From Sergeia podlipaevii (taxonomy: Eukaryota; Euglenozoa; Kinetoplastea; Trypanosomatida; Trypanosomatidae): DNA of 16,276 nt. Location of the stretch: positions 1 to 16,276 of the forward strand of contig JASANZ010001801.1 in the NCBI GenBank assembly GCA_030849805.1, written 5' to 3'. Made by a program: the position numbers and the translations under genes. Below, in pieces: positions 7,153 to 13,500 of this stretch (position 1 is the first letter of the stretch; the number at the start of each line of letters is the position of its first letter). The notes below the pieces were generated by a model. That model was not told the origin of the DNA, ran no database searches, and saw nothing but the letters and a program-made list of their open reading frames with translations.

Positions 7153-8616
7153 ATGGCGTCCTCTTGCGTAGCAGTGGCACAGTACCGCTCTAGACACTCT
7201 CTTCTGGTCCTGCTTACGCTATTGTGCTTCTTTCTTCTTGCCTGCACTGTCCCTACCCTCGTTAGTGCAGCTCCTTCCTCCTCATCATCATCACTAAAGC
7301 ACAGGAAGGGGAAGGACTTGCATTCCGTCATGGTAGTGAGCACGTGCCCTCGCTGCCCTATGTGCTCTCGCCCTGGCACTCCACTCAAGCAGCGCCTTCA
7401 GTACTGCAATAGGGCCTCTAACTTCTTGTTCTCTCTCTTTAGTGGCAACAAATATCCCAAGGAACTGCCCTTTACGAGTGACCGCAATATCCGCCGTGAC
7501 GCGATGCGTAACATCAATGAGCTTCTGACGCACGTCATTGGCCAGCCCCACGTCGCAGGTGCCCTCGAAGATGCGCTGCGGAAGAAACTCTCTTACCCGA
7601 AGGACCCGCTGGTTCTGCACTTAGCCGGCGATAACGGCGTAGGGAAGAGCTTCACTGCTCGCCTGATCTCGCAGGCGCTCTCGCTCCGCTGCTCGGTGGA
7701 CAGGGACGTATGCGACGCGGGGGATAGTCTCCTCACGATATCTGGCACCAGTTTTGATCGCATGCCGCTTGCTACCGCGCGCAGACGTATCGTGGCTCAG
7801 ATTTCTGCCCACCAGAGACAGTATCCACATGGTGTTGTGCTCGTGGATGATTTAACGGCCATGGACCCAGAGCTGGTTCACACGCTCGCGCCGCTGTTTG
7901 GTCGTGCCTCGTACTTTCCTGAGCAGTTAGATCCTGATTTCCAAGAGGACGGAGAAGAAGAAGAAGAAGAGCAAAGGACGACGAAGGAGAAGGAGAAAGA
8001 GAAGATGGCTACTACGAAAGAAGACACCAGCAGCAGCAGCAATAGAAAAGGCAAGAGTGGTGAAGGCACCCGTGCCACGTCGTCCTCCTCAACCCACGTG
8101 CCGCCACCACCTTTGTCCCAGTTACTTGTAGTGGTGACCACAGACTTTGGCCAACAAGGGCGTACAGTGGGGAAGTCTATTAATGAGATTGCGCAGATGG
8201 TGCGAGAGGAGTTTGCTAGTCTATACGGCGCGCTGCTACCAGCGTACACGCGTACGTATGTCTATCTCCCCTTCACGCAAGAGGTCGCAGAGGAGGTGGT
8301 GCGGGTGGCTGTTGCCAATCTGCCCTGTGTGCTTGGTGAGCATGTAGTTGCTACCAGCAGTATCGATGACCTCGCCGTCTCCTTTCTCGTGGAGCGGCAT
8401 CGAGAGACGTGGCAGAGCCGCGAGAACGGCCATGCGCTGCGTCGCTTGATTGAAGATGAGCTAGTCGCGCAGGTGTTGGTGTATATCGAGGCACATGGAG
8501 CTGACCAGCGGCTGGTCTCGGCGAGGTTTGTGCTGGATGAAACCGAGGCACGAGTGGTGCTGAAAGTAGTAGAGGAACACGGCGGAGAGGTGAATATTGC
8601 GGAGCATGAACTGTAG
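7153..8616 (+). CDS. Secretory-pathway AAA+ ATPase, torsin/Clp-type
   Basis: A 487-residue protein counted from ATG 7153; the open frame runs back to a TTG at 7060, but that part lies across the likely splice site. It begins with a classic signal peptide: basic YRSRH, hydrophobic core about 16-32, likely cleavage near VSA-AP (37-41). A Ser patch and a Cys cluster CPRCPMC (65-71) follow. The AAA+ module starts near 125 with VIGQPHVAGAL, then Walker A GDNGVGKS (159-166), a Walker B-like VVLVDDL (228-234), sensor-1-like VVTTDFG (327-333) and a C-terminal lid segment GHALRRLIEDEL (426-437) resembling Clp sensor 2. This arrangement fits the torsin/ClpB-D2 clade; the signal peptide suggests the ER lumen, as for torsins. 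Oddities are Asp for the catalytic Walker B Glu, Asp where sensor-1 Asn is usual, and an acidic, Lys- and Ser-rich insert (about 263-317) between them. No ER-retention signal is evident at the C-terminus. Substrate and partner are unknown. Confidence 0.8.
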   Translation: MASSCVAVAQYRSRHSLLVLLTLLCFFLLACTVPTLVSAAPSSSSSSLKHRKGKDLHSVMVVSTCPRCPMCSRPGTPLKQRLQYCNRASNFLFSLFSGNKYPKELPFTSDRNIRRDAMRNINELLTHVIGQPHVAGALEDALRKKLSYPKDPLVLHLAGDNGVGKSFTARLISQALSLRCSVDRDVCDAGDSLLTISGTSFDRMPLATARRRIVAQISAHQRQYPHGVVLVDDLTAMDPELVHTLAPLFGRASYFPEQLDPDFQEDGEEEEEEQRTTKEKEKEKMATTKEDTSSSSNRKGKSGEGTRATSSSSTHVPPPPLSQLLVVVTTDFGQQGRTVGKSINEIAQMVREEFASLYGALLPAYTRTYVYLPFTQEVAEEVVRVAVANLPCVLGEHVVATSSIDDLAVSFLVERHRETWQSRENGHALRRLIEDELVAQVLVYIEAHGADQRLVSARFVLDETEARVVLKVVEEHGGEVNIAEHEL

Positions 8617-8696
8617 CATGATACGGGCAAACAACTAGGGTGAGAGAGGGAGCAGGGGAATAGAAGAACTATGACTTTTTGGTTCTTCATCTTTCT

Positions 8697-8716
8697 TCTC
8701 TCTCTCTCTCTCTCTC
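8697..8716. repeat. (TC)10 microsatellite
   Basis: Ten TC units ending in TAG, about 80 bases after the AAA+ stop codon. As an uninterrupted pyrimidine tract followed by AG (8718-8719), it resembles a splice acceptor, but no gene follows closely. It may couple to polyadenylation upstream. Confidence 0.9.
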
Positions 8717-8910
8717 TAGTTGTTTTGTTACGCTGCACTTACTACTCCGATGGTCTCTTGGATGTGTATTTTCTTTGCTCTTTTTTTGCTTTTTTTTTTG
8801 TTATTGTTATTATGGTGACACCTTCATACAAATACACATACATAGAAGAAAGAAAGAAAGAAATATTTTCCATACTGTGCATCACTTACGTACCAGCTTA
8901 TGCTTTTTGC

Positions 8911-8930
8911 TGTGTGTGTGTGTGTGTGTG
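8911..8930. repeat. (TG)10 microsatellite
   Basis: Ten uninterrupted TG units in the spacer between the AAA+ and UXT-like genes. Confidence 0.95.
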
Positions 8931-9091
8931 GGTGTACTGTGTTGTATTTTGGTATTTTCAAGCCGCCTTTAAAAGGAAAAAACTATTCACCCTCCTCCCT
9001 ATATATTTCATCCTTTTGATATTTTTGTACATATCTGTTGGCTTAACTTCAACGACAAAGACGAAGCGAACAAGAAAAAAAACAAGAAAAA

Positions 9092-9112
9092 TAATATTTT
9101 TCTCTAAGGCAG
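9092..9112 (+). promoter_or_regulatory. Possible SL trans-splice acceptor for the UXT-like gene
   Basis: A short T/C-rich run is followed by AG at 9107-9108 and again at 9111-9112. No ATG lies between there and 9208. The tract is short, so confidence is modest. A second pyrimidine patch at about 9150-9160 is an alternative. Confidence 0.4.
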
Positions 9113-9207
9113 GGTACGAAGTATAGGGGAGTAGTATCATTACGAAGGCCTTCCCTTCCATCATTAATCCACGAAAAGAAAGAAAGAAAGAAAAAAAAAA
9201 TAGCAAA

Positions 9208-9849
9208 ATGAACCCTGCTCCTTCAGCAATACCGCAGCAGCCGGCGACATCGTCTGGCATTCTACACCTGGAGCACTTTCTAGCCTCCGTACTGAAGCAA
9301 AGTCTGCACCGTGTCCTGACGGAGAGGGATACCTTCACCACCATGGCATCCCAGTGCGTTCAGCTCAGAGAACTCTTCACAGAAATGCAGGCGGTCTCAC
9401 GTGATTACTCGTTTCTTGCCGCAGACAGCTACAGATCGAGAGGGGATGATAGTGACATCGTGACTGCTCCCGCGGCTTCCTCATCCTCTTCCTCCCCGTC
9501 TGCTTTCTCCTCCTCCCCCTCGTCAGCGCCACTGAGCAAGCAGCAGCAGCAAGCACAGCTCTACAAGCCCCCGCAGCGCAACCGCATTCTCGTTGATCTC
9601 GGCAGCCATTTTTACACGCACGCTGTCGTGAGGGACGCGAGCAAGGTGCTTATCAACCTTGGATGCGGCGTCGTACTGCCCATGACTGTCGCCGAGGCTG
9701 ATGCATTTTTAAAAAAGAAGGAAGGTGTGCTGACGCGGATAGCATTGGGGAAGACACGTGAGGCACTGCGCATCAAGTACCGTATTCGCCTCGTAACAGA
9801 GGCACTTGCTCGGCTGAATGCGCAAAAGCTTGGTCTCCAAGCCAGATAG
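9208..9849 (+). CDS. UXT: UXT-like alpha-prefoldin subunit
   Basis: A 213-residue prefoldin-like protein. The N-terminal helix (about 18-63: LEHFLASVLKQSLHRVL, then QLRELFTEMQ) and C-terminal helix (about 162-207) can form the two-stranded coiled coil of alpha-prefoldins. The central segment RNRILVDLGSHFYTHAVV (124-141), then SKVLINLGCGVVLPMTVAEA (145-164), matches the UXT pattern of VDLG..F...VV, LG.G..L..T.AEA closely and better than prefoldin subunit 5. UXT belongs to the R2TP/prefoldin-like (URI) co-chaperone complex and is also implicated in transcription regulation in animals. For a trypanosomatid only the co-chaperone role is a reasonable inference. An insert of about 55 residues (67-122), rich in Ser and ending in a Gln run, separates the first helix from the beta-hairpin region and makes the protein longer than the roughly 157-residue human form. 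Confidence 0.85.
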   Translation: MNPAPSAIPQQPATSSGILHLEHFLASVLKQSLHRVLTERDTFTTMASQCVQLRELFTEMQAVSRDYSFLAADSYRSRGDDSDIVTAPAASSSSSSPSAFSSSPSSAPLSKQQQQAQLYKPPQRNRILVDLGSHFYTHAVVRDASKVLINLGCGVVLPMTVAEADAFLKKKEGVLTRIALGKTREALRIKYRIRLVTEALARLNAQKLGLQAR

Positions 9850-10384
9850 CAGCGACAGTGAGCAATAGAGGTGACAGCGACGAACTGGGATTTAATTAAA
9901 AATAAAAAATAAAAAATAATTATTATGGCCTCAGCCCTGAAGCTGTGTATGTGTGATCTATTGGCTTTCTTTTTCTAGACGCTTTTCGACACATTCATGG
10001 TAAGTGCTTTAATATATTACGTGAAAGAGAAAATGCTGTTGTTGTTTTCTCTCTCTTTTTTTTTTCTTTCTTGGCTGATTCGTGTGTATTTTTTTTATTA
10101 TTATTATTCCGCATTAATGTAAAGAGACTACAGAAGGAAAGGTGGGAAAAGGAGAGGGCGAGAGTGCACGAAAACTCTCCTCACACAATCACATAGGTAT
10201 TCTTACATATATATATTCAAAAAAAAAAGCTGTAAAACGAAGAAACTAGCAGGTCTTGCACACAACAGTATTGATTATCATTTTATATCTTCATAATATA
10301 TATATATATTTTTTTTCAAAAGAAGAAGAGGAAAGGCATATTTTTACTATTGGTCTTTTCTTTACACAGAGAAACATACATAAA

Positions 10385-10402
10385 TATATATATATATATA
10401 TA
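10385..10402. repeat. (TA)9 microsatellite
   Basis: Nine TA units immediately upstream of the pyrimidine tract that precedes the large coiled-coil gene. Confidence 0.95.
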
Positions 10403-10403
10403 C

Positions 10404-10435
10404 TCCTTTTCTATATTTTTTTCTCTTTACATCAG
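10404..10435 (+). promoter_or_regulatory. Probable SL trans-splice acceptor for the coiled-coil gene
   Basis: A pyrimidine-rich tract (10404-10430) is followed by the first AG at 10434-10435. A further T-rich stretch leads to a second AG at 10463-10464. No ATG lies between either AG and the start codon at 10574, so both give the same protein start. Confidence 0.5.
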
Positions 10436-10511
10436 TGTTTTGTTTGCTTGTTTCTTTAAAATAGGAAAAATAGAAAAGATTTGTAACCGCAAGAGGGAAA
10501 GAGGGGAGAAA

Positions 10512-10558
10512 ATATATATATATATATATATATTAACGCCAAAGAGAGAGAGAGAGAG
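10512..10558. repeat. (AT)n and (AG)8 microsatellites in the leader
   Basis: An AT run (10512-10532) and an AG run (10543-10558) sit just before the start codon at 10574, inside the predicted 5' UTR. Length variation here would alter the leader without touching the protein. Confidence 0.9.
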
Positions 10559-10573
10559 AAGGAGGAAGGAGAA

Positions 10574-13500
10574 ATGACGTATTATGAGCATGCTCTGAAT
10601 AATAAACTAGGCCGCAATCTTCAACAAGAAAAGCAACAGGCAATTGCTCTTGAAGCGGGAAATGTAATCGCGTATGAGTATATCGACACGTACACGCAGG
10701 AGTGGCGCTGGCGGTTAGCCACTGCACTTCACGTCATCTCTCGATGCGTGGAACTTGAGCCCTGGCAAAGCTTGTCTATCCGGACCGTTGTGGAACAAAA
10801 CGATATCGACGCATTCGGGGCGAGTGGCGGTAACCCGCTCACAAGTGGGAGGGGGCGAGCAAGTGAAGGGGGGCTAGCGGCAGCAGCAGTTGATACGGCG
10901 TGTGTGTCTGTAGCAACGCGTAGCAACAAAGCTACGGATGGCGGAGATGATGGAGACGGCGAGGATGATGGTGATGACTTGTTCAATCAAACAGTGTCCC
11001 ATGCACGTTCTATGATGCCCACCGCGTCCCCAAAGACAGAGCAGGGCCGTCGACTTGCGAAGGAGCTCGCAGCAAAGCGAACCTCGTTTGAAACTCGCAT
11101 TGACGACGTCAAGACGCACATGCGCATGATCAAGCAACGCCAAGCAGAAGCCATTCAGGAAGAGAGAGACGCTGAGCTGGCCATAGAAAAGGCCGCGAAG
11201 GACCTTGAAACCGCTCGGCTGAAGGTTCGCAGCATAGACCCCAAGTACCTGCGTGAGATCCAGACCTACCGCACCCCTCCGCCCGTGGTGCAGTTTGTCA
11301 TGAGTGCGGTCATGTTTCTTATGGGTCTCAATGGCAGCACATGGCATGATACTGCTGCTCTTATTCGCCAGCCTTCCTTTCTGTCCTCCGTGGCCTCCTT
11401 CGAGCCTTCTCAGCTTGACGCGACCAAGCGCCAGAAACTGCGTGAACGATATCTAGACGACCCCAGCTTTTCTTACGAAGACGCGATCCGAGGCAGTTTT
11501 GCTATTGGAGAGTTGTACAACTGGCTTATAAAGCAGGTGGAGATGGACACCGCCACGACGCAGCTGCACACGTTCCGAGACGGCCGCGGGAACCACGCGC
11601 AGGAGATGGCGGAGCTCCGCAATCAGCTGGAGGCAGCCGCTCAGGAGCTAGAGGACCTTGAAGATGACATGGAGGCACTCGCAGAGCACTACGCGCAGGT
11701 GGAAGGTGAGAGCGACGACGCCTTCACGAGCGACCCGCAGAACGGTGACAGCATCGTGTCACGCACTGCCCGGCAAGGTGCATTTCTGTCGGAAGATGGA
11801 GCTGGCTTGGCTGGTGATCTTGCGGGGTCCTATAGACTCCGCGAACACTCAGACGCTTACGCGGGTGGGATGAGAAGCGCCATGCGGCCATGGACACGTC
11901 CTCCACATAGCCCGTATAGTACGTCGATAACCATATTACAATCTAGTGTGCTGTGCGTGGTGACCGCCATCTCTCCACCAAAGGGAACCACGCAGAAGCT
12001 TACTGAGGAACAGCGCCGTACTATCGAGGAGGCACTCACATCACGTCAAAAGGAAGCTGCGCAGCAACAACAAAAGCAGCGGGAGAGTGACGAGCGCAGC
12101 AAGCTCATGGACGCCGCTGTCGCTGAGGCACTTGAGGCCGAGCGCAAGAAGGTCCTCGCTGCGCAGCAACAGCAACAGCGGCGGGAGAGTGATGAGCGCA
12201 GCAAGCTCATGGACGCCGCTGTCGCTGAGGCACTTGAGGCCGAGCGCAAGAAGGTCCTCGCTGCGCAGCAACAGCAACAGCAGCGGGAGAGCGATGAGCG
12301 CAGCAAGCTCATGGACGCCGCTGTCGCTGAGGCACTTGAGGCCGAGCGCAAGAAGGTCCTCGCTGCGCAGCAACAACAACAGCAGCAGGGGTGCGCAGAC
12401 GCTGATGCCAGGGGTGTGACTGCTAGAAGTGTGGAGGAAGCATTTGACAATAGTGAGGCATTAGACGGGGAAGTTCCCAATCGAGTGACTCGGTCTCTTG
12501 TTCTCTCCTCGCATGCTGTTAGCGTTGTTGCTGGGTCCCCACAGAAGTCTGTGGGCCTTATTACATCACGTCATAGCAAAGTGTTTGAAGGCGATGAGTG
12601 GGATCTTGTGGTGGAAGACTCGCCAGAAGAGCTGAAGCGGGCTTTCATTGACGACGTAGCGTACATCTGTCGGGTACTGAACCGCGCGATATCGAACGTG
12701 GCGTACGTTGTCGGCAGTCTTCACGTCTCCTTCAGTGTTGAACACGACGCGCTTTGCTCTCGAGAGGACCTTCAGGCCTTGGTGGAAGATGGTGACTATC
12801 CTTCTATGCGTGCGCTGTATGATAGCCGTCACGAGAAGAGACACCAGGTAAGAGCTGCTGAGATGAAAGAAGCGGCAAGGCAAGAGGAGCTTGCAGAACT
12901 GACCGCCTTAGCTACTCAGGCGCGAGTAGCCAAGGAGGAAGCCTGGGTCGAGGCGGCGAGGGCGAAGGAGCGGCTGGCGAAGCAGCGGGGGGAAGTGGTG
13001 TTGCACATGGCGGTGGCCCAGACTTCCAGCCAGAACGAGGCATTAGACGAGCTGCGTGAGCAGCTCGCGGTGAAGGAGGTGATGCAGGATGCGACACAAT
13101 TGAAGCTGGCGCTAGAGGAGGCGAATGCGCAGATTGACCTACTCCGGAATCGGATGCGGGGGCAGTCTATACAGCGGGCGTGCCGGGGGGATGACGTTGT
13201 CGGCAGCAGCGGCAATGAGCAAGGCGTGCACGCACGTGGAGCAGCTGCCGCGGCCGCGACCCCTGCTGCTTCTGCGGCTGCCTCTCGCAGTCTTAAGATT
13301 GACAGTGCCGAAGAGGCGGCGTGTGAGCAAGACGTGGAAGACGAGAAGGAGCAGCAGCAGCAGCAGCACAGCACAGCATTAATGACACTTCAGGGAGAAC
13401 TGCAGAACGTGAAGCGAGCGCTTCAGGTGACACAGAGCGAGCTCGCCGTACGAGCCACTATGCAGGAGTCAATGGAGCAGGCCGTCCGTGAAGCTGAGGC

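Larger units (their letters stand above)
8617..9207 (+). other. Intergenic spacer with (TC)10 and (TG)10
   Basis: A 591-base T-rich spacer. A 151-codon open frame from ATG 8671 crosses the TC and TG microsatellites and encodes a hydrophobic Phe/Leu/Ser/Val-rich peptide. I regard it as a by-product of base composition. Short GAAA repeats occur near 8848-8861 and 9174-9191. The leader of the UXT-like gene lies at the 3' end. Confidence 0.6.
9850..10573 (+). other. Intergenic spacer, AT-rich, with TA and GA microsatellites
   Basis: A 724-base spacer, the most AT-rich in the window. It holds AAAAAT-type repeats near 9897-9920, T-rich tracts around 10050-10110, TA runs at 10385-10402 and 10512-10532, a GA run at 10543-10558 and the splice-acceptor tract of the large coiled-coil gene. 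No gene or RNA is supported. Confidence 0.65.

Noticed and set aside
8671..9126. 151-codon open frame with a hydrophobic product
   Set aside because: It starts with ATG but crosses TC and TG microsatellites and T-runs. Its Phe/Leu/Ser/Val content simply reflects T-rich spacer DNA, unlike the G+C-rich third positions of neighbouring genes.
12041..12480. Open frames on the minus strand across the tandem repeats (repetitive Leu/Ser/Cys peptides)
   Set aside because: They are antisense shadows of the 102-bp coding repeats. The + strand frame is continuous over 1635 codons and contains recognisable domains.
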